Shown: positions 1-6,807 of the stretch, piece by piece
Layout of the letters: each line of letters begins with the position of its first letter
How positions within the stretch are numbered: the first letter of the stretch is position 1
Assembly: GCA_934434905.1 (NCBI GenBank)
Contig: CAKSAI010000173.1
Span: 1-6,807, forward strand
Direction: 5' to 3'
DNA from: an uncultured Lachnospiraceae bacterium
GTDB taxonomy: Bacteria; Bacillota; Clostridia; Lachnospirales; Lachnospiraceae
DNA: 6,807 nt
Position numbers and translations under genes: made by a program
Notes under the pieces: generated by a model
The model's input: the letters and a program-made list of their open reading frames with translations, nothing else
The model's database searches: none
What the model was told of the DNA's origin: nothing

Positions 1-68
1 CATATCCATCCGAACGTGCTCATTCATGCAAGCATGATTCGCCCGTTTCGTTGGCTATGGCTGAACTG

Positions 69-2357
69 TTATTTACATATCTCTGCCAATTCCTTTTTCC
101 AGTTATCTGTAAATCCCCAGTAAGCGAAATTCACTTTGCTCTTTATCAGCCGTGTCCAGGCTGTATCTACCGAAGCGATCCGGATTCCCGCCTTCGAGGA
201 ATATACCAGCAATTTGCTTCCAAACGGTTCCTGCAGGTTTTTGAAGAGTTTTTCTCCACAGAAGCTGCCGTTTACATACACGCCAACATAAACATTATGT
301 TCATCCACCTGTGTGAAGGTCAGCCAGAGCTCCAGTTCCTGACCTCTGACATCCGTTCCGATCTTGTCCTTGCTGATATCCCATGCCTGCTTTCCATTGG
401 CTGCCTCAGAGAGACGCAGCCCGTCTTCCGTCACACTCACCTGAATACCAAACCATTCGTTCTCATCTGGTCCTCCAATCCGCAGAAGCCCGTCTCCATC
501 CTGTGGAAATGTGACTTTTCCCTTAAACACTTTACCATTTAGCGATTCCACCTGTCCCTGAACGCCATCTCCCACAACCACACGATCCTGCATCAGGAAG
601 TCTTTGAAGGTGATCTCTCTGTATGAGGAAACCGGTTTCTGCGGTGTTTCACTGATGGGATCCGGCTTCTCCGGTTCTACCGGTGTCGTACCGGTAGATG
701 CGATATTTACATTGCCGCCACCGCCGTAAACGAGAATCCCATAATATTCCGTATCCGGTTTTTGCACTTTCATCCAGGCAGTTGCCGAAGCACTGTCCTT
801 CCCAGTCACAGTCAGTGTGGCAAGGATATTTTCACTATTATCGGTGTACTCAAAAGTCAGCCGGAACTGTAGGGACTGCTCTGCTATCGTATCCTCACAG
901 CCTAATTGTGTCTTCGAAATAAGTACCCAGCCGTTCGCATTTCCGTCACTGTTTGCAACGGTTTTCTTACTGAATCCTTCGTTGATCAGCGCAAGATCCC
1001 CGCCGTCCGCCCAACGCAGGCAGAATCCTTCCCAGCCGTCTGTGGAGGTTCCAAAACGCAGGTAGCTCTCTGTGGAGGCAGGAAACGTTACTATGCCGCT
1101 GATCGCCACGTCCTTCCAGGACTGGATGGGCTGCTTCACATTCCTTACCGGCATACCTGCTTCAGCAATCTGATTCTTGATGCCGAAATCCGCAAAGGTA
1201 TATTCGTCATATACCTTCTCCGGCTGCTTCGGAGAATCGATCGTGATACTTCTGCCATCTCCCGCATATATCAGAATGTTGAAGTTTCCACTCGTCTGCT
1301 TTGCAACTGTGATATATCCGGAGTGTGTTCCATTGATCGTTGCAGTCATTTTCAGTTGCGTCTTATTCACATGTTCAAAGGTAACACGAAGGTCTATTGC
1401 TTTATCCGCGATATCTTCTCCCGTGTCGATATACAGCCAGCCGTTTCCGTCCTTGGCGCTGTTCTCTACCACACTGCCAAAATCCGCACTTCCCGTTGTC
1501 AGGATAAGAGCCGTTTTCGATGCACGGACAGAAAGTCCGCCCCAGCTTCCGAAACGAATGTAATGATCATCCGCATCGACTCCGGGGAAAGTCACCTTTC
1601 CGCCGATCGCTACCTTATCCCAAGACGTAAGTCCCGTGTCTTTGTCGATGGCATTGCCATTCGATACCGTCTGATCTTTGATGCCGAAGTCACTGAAGCT
1701 GTATTCGGTAAATTCAACCGGTTCCGGCTCTTCCTTCTCTATTGAAGCGACACCCATCGTCTTCCCCGCTGCCGCATATAACAGAATGTTGAAGTTGCCA
1801 TTACTCTGATTCGTAAATGTGATCCACCCGGTGTTCTTGCCATCCACGGTCAGGCTCACCTTCAGGTTTGTTCCGTTCACATGCTCCATGGCAATCCGAA
1901 CCGGCACTTCACGCTGTTTTCCCTGGCTGTCTACAACATCTCCGTCAGCCGGGATATATACCCAGCCATTTGTATTTCCATCGCTGTTGGCTACTGTGCT
2001 CCCGAAGCCGCCTCCGCCAGCCGTCAGGATAAGCGCATTTCCTGCGGAACGGATCTCGAATCCCGTCCAGCTTCCGAATCGGATATAATGATCTTCCGCA
2101 TTCGTTCCCGGCATGCTTACCTTTCCGCTGATTGCTACCTTATCCCAGGAGGTAAATCCTGTGGCAAATTCCGGCGACGCACCGCTCACTGTCCGGTCTT
2201 CGATTCCGAAGTCGCTGAAGGTATATTCGGTAAATTCCGGATCCGCCGCTTTGCTTTTGGACAATCCTGTACCGGAACCGGAGAGACAGCCTACCGCCAA
2301 CCCTAACACGCACAGCCATGCAATTGCCGCCTTTCTGCTTTTTGTGGTTCTTCCCAT
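69..2357 (-). CDS. Secreted lipoprotein with four tandem beta-rich modules
   Basis: This is a 762-residue predicted membrane-anchored lipoprotein. I start it at the ATG at 2357 because AAAGGAG lies 8 bases upstream and the first residues form a lipoprotein signal: basic residues at 3-9, a hydrophobic stretch at about 10-22, then LAVGC with the lipidated Cys at 24. A Ser/Gly/Lys-rich spacer follows. Four related modules then occur at roughly residues 42-207, 216-377, 383-554 and 579-737. Each opens with a version of YTFSDFGI, has a central GKVTFP and YIRFGS core and an NGW motif (absent in the fourth), and ends near ILLYA. A Pro/Glu-rich linker (555-578) separates the third and fourth modules. 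Alternating hydrophobic residues, many Gly/Asn/Asp and a lack of catalytic signatures suggest beta-sandwich, lectin-like folds. Glycan binding is inferred, helped by the hydrolase-like gene 31 bases upstream. There is no sortase signal; the lipid is the only anchor seen. I do not recognise a named family. Confidence 0.85.
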   Translation of the reverse strand: MGRTTKSRKAAIAWLCVLGLAVGCLSGSGTGLSKSKAADPEFTEYTFSDFGIEDRTVSGASPEFATGFTSWDKVAISGKVSMPGTNAEDHYIRFGSWTGFEIRSAGNALILTAGGGGFGSTVANSDGNTNGWVYIPADGDVVDSQGKQREVPVRIAMEHVNGTNLKVSLTVDGKNTGWITFTNQSNGNFNILLYAAAGKTMGVASIEKEEPEPVEFTEYSFSDFGIKDQTVSNGNAIDKDTGLTSWDKVAIGGKVTFPGVDADDHYIRFGSWGGLSVRASKTALILTTGSADFGSVVENSAKDGNGWLYIDTGEDIADKAIDLRVTFEHVNKTQLKMTATINGTHSGYITVAKQTSGNFNILIYAGDGRSITIDSPKQPEKVYDEYTFADFGIKNQIAEAGMPVRNVKQPIQSWKDVAISGIVTFPASTESYLRFGTSTDGWEGFCLRWADGGDLALINEGFSKKTVANSDGNANGWVLISKTQLGCEDTIAEQSLQFRLTFEYTDNSENILATLTVTGKDSASATAWMKVQKPDTEYYGILVYGGGGNVNIASTGTTPVEPEKPDPISETPQKPVSSYREITFKDFLMQDRVVVGDGVQGQVESLNGKVFKGKVTFPQDGDGLLRIGGPDENEWFGIQVSVTEDGLRLSEAANGKQAWDISKDKIGTDVRGQELELWLTFTQVDEHNVYVGVYVNGSFCGEKLFKNLQEPFGSKLLVYSSKAGIRIASVDTAWTRLIKSKVNFAYWGFTDNWKKELAEICK
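147..2234 (-). repeat. Four tandem protein modules within the lipoprotein gene
   Basis: The lipoprotein gene contains four degenerate copies of a unit of about 480-515 bases, at about 1737-2234, 1227-1712, 696-1211 and 147-623, read leftward. Copies one and two are closest, about half identical by eye in protein. They still share short DNA blocks; for example, the stretches encoding DDHYIRFGSW or EDHYIRFGSW near 2065-2105 and 1540-1580 differ at only a few positions. Copy three keeps the opening DFGI, the SW-DVAISG core and the ANSDGN-ANGW block of copy one. Copy four is the most diverged and lacks the NGW motif, though it keeps TFKDF, GKVTFP and LLVYSS. The pattern fits serial internal duplication, with the fourth copy the oldest or under different constraint. 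Confidence 0.85.
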
Positions 2358-2365
2358 ATTCACTA

Positions 2366-2372
2366 CTCCTTT
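2366..2372 (-). promoter_or_regulatory. Ribosome binding site deciding the lipoprotein start
   Basis: On the minus strand AAAGGAG lies 8 bases before the ATG at 2357. In-frame ATGs further upstream, at 2426 and 2414, lie inside the preceding gene and would bury the signal peptide, so 2357 is preferred. Confidence 0.8.
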
Positions 2373-2388
2373 CTTTCTCGCTTTTGCA

Positions 2389-3789
2389 TTACAACTCCAC
2401 AATATATACTCCATAGCCCGCCTCAAGCCGAAAGCCGGTCCGGGCCATTATGTGCTTCTCGTCCTCCAGTGTATACATCTTATACGCTCCCGGCGGAAGA
2501 CTTATGTTAACCTGACTGTCATGAACGGTAGAAAGGTTTACGAGATAATATCGTTTCTTTCCACCCTGTTCAAACACGGACGCCATAACTTCGTTGTCGC
2601 TCTCTACCTGCAGGTTGCCTTTGTATCGCAGCATATCCGGAAGGTCTCCCCGGAAGATGCATTCGTTATCTGGAAGATTTTTTATCTCCTCTTCCGCAAA
2701 TCCATTCTGGTATGTACCAAAGGAATCCACTCCTATAAGTTCACTTGAGAGGATGTCCTGTTCAATCCTCACAAAATATTTGTTCAGCTTTGCAATCCAT
2801 CCGCACAGTACGGTCGGATGTCCCTCGATATCGATCAGGGAGCTTCCACCCTGTTCTGCATACTGAAAACCTGGATTGTCTGAACCTGCGTAATCCAATG
2901 GAAAGCACCCCGGAAAATAGGCGAATCCGTCACTGCCATAGGCCGCTGTCACATGCATCTGCAGTGCCATCTCCGCAAAGGTCATCGGTCGTTTATCACT
3001 AAACCACTGCCCCACCTGCATATAATTGTAGAATCTGCATCCGTATTCCTTCTTCTTTTCATTGAAGTATGCATTCAATTCAAAGAGTGCTACATGCACG
3101 GAGGTCGGCACGGTCGGCCAGAACAACTCATATGGATATTTGTCCTGGGACATGAATGCAAATTTTTCTCTGGAATACAGATTGTCTACCAGCCTGTCAT
3201 AATAATGAAAACGGTTTTGGAAGGTAACCGCCATCTCACCTGTCAGCTCAAACGGCAGCTTCTGCGGTATATCACCGCTCATTCCGCCCCAGAAAATAGC
3301 GTCATTGATTGAATAGGAATAGAAATTCGTATGAAACTCATATCCCCCATAGTACTCGTCGAATACCCGCTTCGCATGGGCGATTCCTTCTGCCGCCAGA
3401 TATCCTGCTTCATCGCTGAAGAAGATTCCTGCAAAAGCCTTATGCTCCGCCCAGGGTTCTATCTCTGCCAGAAATTGCTTGTCCAATTCGGCAATCTCTT
3501 GTTCCGTCATTTCATAAAACGGCTTTCTGCCATCTTCTCCCGGGACAACTCTTGTATAGACACCTTGTATCACAGGTGTCGGGCAATACCCGATCCCGTA
3601 CTTTTCGCACAGTTCGAAGGTCTTCTCTACCGTCTCTTTCCGACTGTCATAGCCAAAACCAAATATTCTGTTTATCCCGGCTTCCGAAAGCGCCAAAAAT
3701 ACTTCGTCCGTAAGACGTGAAGGATATGGCTTGTCTTTGTAATCCCCCGTAGGGGCACAGAAAATCGCCTGCACAAATTGCTTCTTCAT
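2389..3789 (-). CDS. Putative cytoplasmic TIM-barrel glycoside hydrolase
   Basis: This is a 466-residue protein, begun at the ATG at 3789 because AGGAG lies 7 bases upstream. The longer in-frame start at 3852 would overlap the promoter -10 region and has no good ribosome site. The layout is that of a (beta/alpha)8 barrel: QAIFCAP at 6-12, GINRIFGFGYDS at 38-49, GIGYCPTPVIQGVY at 65-78, AGIFFSDEAG at 120-129, FAFMSQDKYPYE at 210-221, FYNYMQVGQW at 253-262 and DGFAYFPGC at 287-295. D126/E127 in the SDEAG turn sit where many clan GH-A-like enzymes carry the acid/base, and D216 is another conserved-looking acid. These catalytic roles are inferred. The last part, about 399-466, looks like a small beta domain (YYLVNLS, LPPGAYKMY, GYGVYIVEL) of the kind that closes GH42 or amylase-like proteins. 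No signal peptide or membrane segment is present, so it should act in the cytoplasm on imported sugar. It heads a two-gene unit with the lipoprotein. A non-catalytic barrel is possible. The exact family is not assigned. Confidence 0.8.
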   Translation of the reverse strand: MKKQFVQAIFCAPTGDYKDKPYPSRLTDEVFLALSEAGINRIFGFGYDSRKETVEKTFELCEKYGIGYCPTPVIQGVYTRVVPGEDGRKPFYEMTEQEIAELDKQFLAEIEPWAEHKAFAGIFFSDEAGYLAAEGIAHAKRVFDEYYGGYEFHTNFYSYSINDAIFWGGMSGDIPQKLPFELTGEMAVTFQNRFHYYDRLVDNLYSREKFAFMSQDKYPYELFWPTVPTSVHVALFELNAYFNEKKKEYGCRFYNYMQVGQWFSDKRPMTFAEMALQMHVTAAYGSDGFAYFPGCFPLDYAGSDNPGFQYAEQGGSSLIDIEGHPTVLCGWIAKLNKYFVRIEQDILSSELIGVDSFGTYQNGFAEEEIKNLPDNECIFRGDLPDMLRYKGNLQVESDNEVMASVFEQGGKKRYYLVNLSTVHDSQVNISLPPGAYKMYTLEDEKHIMARTGFRLEAGYGVYIVEL

Positions 3790-3796
3790 CGCTGCT

Positions 3797-3801
3797 CTCC
3801 T
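3797..3801 (-). promoter_or_regulatory. Ribosome binding site of the hydrolase-like gene
   Basis: On the minus strand AGGAG lies 7 bases before the ATG at 3789. This supports that start over the longer in-frame one at 3852. Confidence 0.8.
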
Positions 3802-3819
3802 ACTTTTTTTCACTGTTTT

Positions 3820-3846
3820 CCATTTGCGAATGGTATTCCGAATGGT
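3820..3846 (-). promoter_or_regulatory. Operator-like direct and inverted repeat in the leader
   Basis: CGAATGGT occurs twice on the plus strand, at 3827-3834 and 3839-3846, with a 12-base period and a wider shared core TTNCGAATGGT. The right-hand side of the element also forms a short hairpin, CCATT (3820-3824), loop TGCG, AATGG (3829-3833). If transcription starts near 3849, the element spans about +3 to +30 of the leader of the hydrolase-like gene. That position suits a repressor operator or a small leader structure. The repeats are seen directly; the regulatory role is inferred and no regulator gene is in the window. Confidence 0.45.
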
Positions 3847-3855
3847 TATCATCTT

Positions 3856-3885
3856 TTTATACGCTTCTTATATGTTAATTGTAAA
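3856..3885 (-). promoter_or_regulatory. Sigma-A-like promoter of the hydrolase-lipoprotein unit
   Basis: On the minus strand the -35 box TTTACA (3880-3885) and the -10 box TATAAA (3856-3861) each match consensus at five of six positions, with an 18-base spacer. Transcription would begin near 3849, giving a leader of about 60 bases before the ATG at 3789. No promoter is evident in the 31-base gap before the lipoprotein gene, so both genes probably share this one. Confidence 0.6.
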
Positions 3886-3982
3886 AGAATTTCTGCACAT
3901 TCATAGAACAGTATTGTTATTTTACTCATACAATTTTGCTGTTTTTATAAATATACTCTTTTGAAATGCAATTTTTCCCGGC

Positions 3983-4019
3983 AATAAAAAGCACCTTAAC
4001 CGTAATTGGCTAAAGTGCT
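3983..4019 (-). terminator. Rho-independent terminator after the DUF2752 gene
   Basis: Arms AGCACCTTA (3990-3998) and TAAAGTGCT (4011-4019) pair with one mismatch. An inner CC/GG pair at 4000-4001 and 4008-4009 leaves a six-base loop. Read leftward, the hairpin is followed by a T-rich tract (TTTTATT on the minus strand). Read rightward, it is followed by TTTTTT a few bases later, so it could also stop antisense transcription. It lies about 85 bases past the DUF2752 stop codon. Confidence 0.65.
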
Positions 4020-4029
4020 ACATGTTTTT

Positions 4030-4066
4030 TATGCCATAATTTTATTTTTTTCAAATTTGTGGCATA
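4030..4066. repeat. Inverted repeat TATGCCA / TGGCATA
   Basis: TATGCCA at 4030-4036 is perfectly inverted as TGGCATA at 4060-4066. The intervening AT-rich bases can pair further (AA/TT, TTT/AAA). No T tract follows it in the leftward direction, so it is not a typical terminator. It may protect the mRNA 3' end of the DUF2752 transcript or be a protein site; the role is unknown. Confidence 0.45.
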
Positions 4067-4104
4067 TAATTATCAAAATTTAGGTACTCTTGAAGTCAGT
4101 GCTG

Positions 4105-4542
4105 TCATGCGAACAGCCATATAAGATCTACACCAAACAGCAAACAGATATTTTTTACAAGAAAATTCACGATCACAATCCCCAGAGCGATCCAGAGATA
4201 GACATCCCGGTATCTCATGCCAATGGCGATCCTTCCCCCGGAAAGCCGTTGGATGGTCTGGCTGATCATGAACCATCCGCACACAGCCGCTGTATAGGGC
4301 ACAAGCGGGTGCAGCACCAGCGAGGACAGCAGCTTCCCGGAGAGCAGGTGCGTCATCGCCCTGGTGCCTCCGCAGCCGGGACAATAAAATCCCGTCAACC
4401 GCTGAAAGATGCAGAACGGCAATTGCCGATACAGCTCCGGCCGCAGCCTGAAGATGAGAACAATCGCCGCCAGAAGCGCGATCATTACCCACCCAATTAT
4501 ATATAATACGTTTTCTTCCGTGTTGACCCTTGTTTTTTTCAT
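4105..4542 (-). CDS. DUF2752 family membrane protein
   Basis: This is a 145-residue integral membrane protein. The diagnostic feature is CPGCGGTRA at 54-62, preceded by GFY, which is the signature of DUF2752 proteins; their biochemical role is not established. Hydrophobic segments lie at about 12-32, 75-97 and 113-140, giving two to four membrane passes, with a basic N-terminus (MKKTR) probably cytoplasmic. The paired cysteines C54 and C57 resemble a metal- or redox-active site, but that is inference. Length is normal for the family and it seems intact. The ATG at 4542 has AAAGGA five bases upstream. It lies 59 bases after the SEC-C gene with no terminator between them, so the two are probably co-transcribed. 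The transcript likely ends at the hairpin at 3983-4019. Confidence 0.9.
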   Translation of the reverse strand: MKKTRVNTEENVLYIIGWVMIALLAAIVLIFRLRPELYRQLPFCIFQRLTGFYCPGCGGTRAMTHLLSGKLLSSLVLHPLVPYTAAVCGWFMISQTIQRLSGGRIAIGMRYRDVYLWIALGIVIVNFLVKNICLLFGVDLIWLFA

Positions 4543-4547
4543 GGTAT

Positions 4548-4553
4548 TCCTTT
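4548..4553 (-). promoter_or_regulatory. Ribosome binding site of the DUF2752 gene
   Basis: AAAGGA on the minus strand lies five bases before the ATG at 4542. It marks this as the start and argues against a longer overlapping frame that runs through the same DNA. Confidence 0.6.
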
Positions 4554-4601
4554 ATTGTGGTCTTGGTGTAATAGGTGTGGTCACTCCCGGGGCTCTGTTT
4601 G

Positions 4602-6794
4602 CTACTTATTTCTTCCGCAGCAGAACTTATACTTCTTTCCGCTTCCGCAGGGACACTTATCATTCCTGCCGATCTTAGGTGCAGTATTTCGTACCGGCAC
4701 CTGTTTGGGCATTAGAAAATTCTCTGCTTCAAAAATCTCCCTGCCTTTATCCTGTATCCGTCCGAGCAATGCATTCACACTTGGGTCCGTGTACTTCCGA
4801 TCCAGTTCTTTCGCAATTACTCCTGCCTCGCTGACACAGCCGCCATCATATAAGAGAATGGCTGCCGTATATGCGAATTCATAATTTGTACCGCCCACTG
4901 CCATTGCTGCCTGTACCGTATCTTTCAATAAGCTGCGTTCCTTCCGCGCCATCATACATAGGTACATGAGCCACTGCGCTTTCCATGGGAGCTCATAGAG
5001 ATGCCGCTCCGGACGAACTGCCTGGCTCAGCTTCTCCGTATCAAACAGATTCGTGCTGACAAGATCAGCCATCGGCCTGTCCATATACTCTATCCGCGTA
5101 TAGCCGTTGAGAAACGGCAGGGGAGTACACAGGGAAACGCTCATAACGACCTGCCATAGATACACATAATCATCCAGCATACTGCATTCTCTGCGTTCCT
5201 GCATAAGTTCCGCCAGATCCGTGGCGGAAGCTCCATTTTGAACTGCAATGTAGTCCTCCACGATTGCCTCCCGTGCCATCTCTTCCGGATAGTTACACCA
5301 ATAACAGAGCGCTGTGTAATAGCCATCCCATTCCGGGCAGACTTCCCCAAAGCCTTTTTCCGTCAACAACAACTTCTTCCGGCTCCATGGCGCATAATCC
5401 GTCATCCCGGGAATCCCGCTTCTCAATCTGATAACCTGCTCAAAATCAAGATCCGCATCGCATACATAGTCCTTTTCATCCAGGCTGCATCGTCCGGTAT
5501 TCACAATCCCGCCCATGCGAAGCTGCCAATATATTCTTCGCCGGAATTCCTCCTTCGTGATGTCTTCCTTCCAGCATGCGCAATACATGGAATAAAAAGC
5601 TTCCAAATCGATTAGCCCGTATGCCCGCATATACAATCCGACTCGTCTTTCGAATTGATTCAAGCTCCGGTACACTGCCTCTGTATCGATCCTTCGAAGA
5701 TCGGCCAGCCAATCCTCCAGTTCCGCTGAAATCCGGATAACAATCCTCTTCGGCTTTTCTGATTCTTCAAAAACAAGCTGTACAAATCCCACAGCTAAGG
5801 CTATTATCACCGTCTTCTCTGTGGGCAACGGAATCCGTCCATCTTCCCGTGCAGACAACTCCTGCAATTCCCTTACTTCTTCCTTTTCAAACAGATAGAG
5901 CAGGTATTCCGGGTGTTCTCGCAAGAACGCAGCAATATTCTCGGCAAGCGCATGCTTATCTCCGGGGCGCTCCCCCGGTATCTGCAGATACTTGTAGTAA
6001 TTGTTCAGTTCCTTTTCCTGCTGTCCCTCAAGGAGATCTGACATCTTCTGCGGACTTTCCATCTTAATGATCTGGTATTCCTGAACCCCGTCATCGCAGA
6101 GTCCGACCCAACGTTCCTTCTCCAGAAAAGCCCTGTAAGACGCTTCCTTACCCTGTACAGACTGCTTTTCATAAAGTTCGAATGCTGTCCCCAGCATTTC
6201 CCGAATATTTTTCAGAAAATCCTTTTGGTGCTTCCGTTGGGAAATATAGGCTATCATTTTATCCACAAATTTCCGGCCATCTGCACTTGTCTGTACCGGA
6301 GAAAAGATTCTTCTCTCCAATGCCGCATTCGTTTCCTCAATATCCATAGGTATCCTTGCACTTTCATCCCCCTGTACATAGATTCCGCCGGAATCCTCCG
6401 CAAAATGATCTCCACGTGCTTTGATGACCATGGCATGGCGTTTCTTATAGACCAAATCCTCTTCCCATACGATCTTATGCTGCCAATAATCCCCAAAATC
6501 GTATGTATAACGGATCCAGCTGCATTCCTTCAGCAGATCGTCCACGTTGATCTCTTCTTCCAGTTCTTCATCGATCGCATAATTTCCCGAAAATGAGAAT
6601 TCGTGTGGATGCTCATCTTCCCAGCCAAAAACTATCTGAAGGATATCATGCAGATCCGCGAAGCTGATCTGACTCGGAAGAATGATCCGCCGCCACACAG
6701 GCGGATGCGTATTCTCCAGCGTGACCTTGACAACACGCCCGATATTCGTTCCCGTTCCCTTCTTCCGCTGTATTTTCTTCTCTGTTTTCGGCAC
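4602..6794 (-). CDS. pRiA4b ORF-3-like / SEC-C domain protein
   Basis: This is a 730-residue soluble protein. Residues about 19-150 match the plasmid pRiA4b ORF-3-like fold: [16 protein letters not shown] at 22-37, [14 protein letters not shown] at 45-58, HEFSF at 64-68, [11 protein letters not shown] at 98-108 and EDSGG at 133-137. The middle, about 180-690, is mostly helical and rich in Glu, Lys and Leu. A segment around 385-445 ([24 protein letters not shown]) resembles a small helical region often seen in Clostridia SEC-C proteins. Residues 709-728 are a SEC-C motif, [13 protein letters not shown], with Zn ligands C714, C716, C725 and C726 (or the adjacent His/Cys set). In SecA this motif binds zinc and SecB or ribosomes; here the partner is unknown. 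The function is not established. The start at 6794 is a GTG with only a weak AGG upstream, and the frame stays open to the window edge, so the true N-terminus could lie beyond it. Confidence 0.88.
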   Translation of the reverse strand: MPKTEKKIQRKKGTGTNIGRVVKVTLENTHPPVWRRIILPSQISFADLHDILQIVFGWEDEHPHEFSFSGNYAIDEELEEEINVDDLLKECSWIRYTYDFGDYWQHKIVWEEDLVYKKRHAMVIKARGDHFAEDSGGIYVQGDESARIPMDIEETNAALERRIFSPVQTSADGRKFVDKMIAYISQRKHQKDFLKNIREMLGTAFELYEKQSVQGKEASYRAFLEKERWVGLCDDGVQEYQIIKMESPQKMSDLLEGQQEKELNNYYKYLQIPGERPGDKHALAENIAAFLREHPEYLLYLFEKEEVRELQELSAREDGRIPLPTEKTVIIALAVGFVQLVFEESEKPKRIVIRISAELEDWLADLRRIDTEAVYRSLNQFERRVGLYMRAYGLIDLEAFYSMYCACWKEDITKEEFRRRIYWQLRMGGIVNTGRCSLDEKDYVCDADLDFEQVIRLRSGIPGMTDYAPWSRKKLLLTEKGFGEVCPEWDGYYTALCYWCNYPEEMAREAIVEDYIAVQNGASATDLAELMQERRECSMLDDYVYLWQVVMSVSLCTPLPFLNGYTRIEYMDRPMADLVSTNLFDTEKLSQAVRPERHLYELPWKAQWLMYLCMMARKERSLLKDTVQAAMAVGGTNYEFAYTAAILLYDGGCVSEAGVIAKELDRKYTDPSVNALLGRIQDKGREIFEAENFLMPKQVPVRNTAPKIGRNDKCPCGSGKKYKFCCGRNK

Positions 6795-6807
6795 CGCACA
6801 CCTGGGC

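Larger units (their letters stand above)
3790..4104. other. AT-rich intergenic region, 315 bases
   Basis: No gene is seen here on either strand. From right to left it holds the trailer of the DUF2752 gene, an inverted repeat at 4030-4066, the terminator hairpin at 3983-4019, an AT-rich stretch with a weak inverted repeat (ACAGTATTGT at 3908-3917 against ACAATTTTGCTGT at 3930-3942), the promoter at 3856-3885 and the operator-like repeats at 3820-3846. Its base composition is visibly more AT-rich than the flanking genes, as expected for a transcript boundary. Confidence 0.75.

Noticed and set aside
1..27. Possible start of another minus-strand gene running off the left edge (MNEHVRMDM)
   Set aside because: Only nine codons are visible, no ribosome site precedes the ATG, and another frame is equally open.
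24..37. TCATGC-AA-GCATGA inverted repeat past the lipoprotein stop
   Set aside because: The two-base loop is too tight for a full RNA hairpin and no T tract follows, so I do not call it a terminator.
906..1745. A 279-residue plus-strand open frame opposite the lipoprotein gene
   Set aside because: It runs antisense to the repeated modules, has no ribosome site or recognisable domain, and its length follows from the codon use of the real gene. The other plus-strand frames across 51-3720 fail for the same reasons.
2358..2426. Longer N-terminus for the lipoprotein
   Set aside because: It would overlap the upstream gene and put 23 residues ahead of a clear lipoprotein signal peptide. The ATG at 2357 has a strong ribosome site.
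3790..3852. Longer N-terminus for the hydrolase-like protein
   Set aside because: The extra 21 residues are basic and unlike the family core, no good ribosome site precedes them, and they overlap the predicted leader just beside the -10 box.
4073..4663. A 196-residue minus-strand frame overlapping the DUF2752 gene and the end of the SEC-C gene
   Set aside because: It is a shifted frame of the DUF2752 gene, with low-complexity, Ser/Ala/His-rich sequence and no family signature. The alternative frame encodes the diagnostic CPGCGGTR protein.
4602..6794. SEC-C gene as part of a mobile element, because pRiA4b ORF-3-like domains occur on plasmids and transposons
   Set aside because: No transposase, terminal repeats or target duplication are visible, and such domains are also common in ordinary chromosomal genes.

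Overview
The window looks like a chromosomal segment from a Gram-positive, Clostridia-type gut bacterium; my best guess is a Lachnospiraceae-like Bacillota. The grounds are AGGAG-type ribosome binding sites, a lipoprotein signal with no outer-membrane features, AT-rich intergenic DNA beside moderately GC-balanced genes, a DUF2752 membrane protein, and a pRiA4b-ORF3-like/SEC-C protein. The taxon is inferred from style, not from a marker gene. All four genes I accept lie on the minus strand, so they read from right to left. The many plus-strand open frames are antisense shadows. I see no RNA gene, CRISPR array, insertion sequence or origin.

Right part (about 4105-6807): a 730-residue protein with an N-terminal plasmid pRiA4b ORF-3-like domain, a long helical middle and a C-terminal SEC-C zinc motif. 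After a 59-base gap comes a small DUF2752 membrane protein with the CPGCGGTR signature. The two are probably co-transcribed. An imperfect hairpin with a U tract about 85 bases beyond the DUF2752 stop probably ends this transcript.

Middle (3790-4104): a 315-base AT-rich intergenic region with no gene. It holds that terminator, an unexplained inverted repeat, and a good sigma-A-like promoter pointing left. Just downstream of the promoter is a direct/inverted repeat around CGAATGGT, placed where a repressor operator or leader hairpin would sit.

Left part (69-3789): a two-gene unit with a 31-base gap. The first gene encodes a 466-residue protein without a signal peptide that looks like a TIM-barrel glycoside hydrolase with a small C-terminal beta domain. 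The second encodes a 762-residue secreted lipoprotein built from four copies of a beta-rich module of about 160 residues. The likely reading is a carbohydrate-use pair, with a surface lipoprotein that binds a glycan and a cytoplasmic enzyme that acts on imported oligosaccharide. No transporter or regulator gene is visible in the window. This pair is the most promising material for something undescribed, because I cannot place either protein in a named family from sequence alone.
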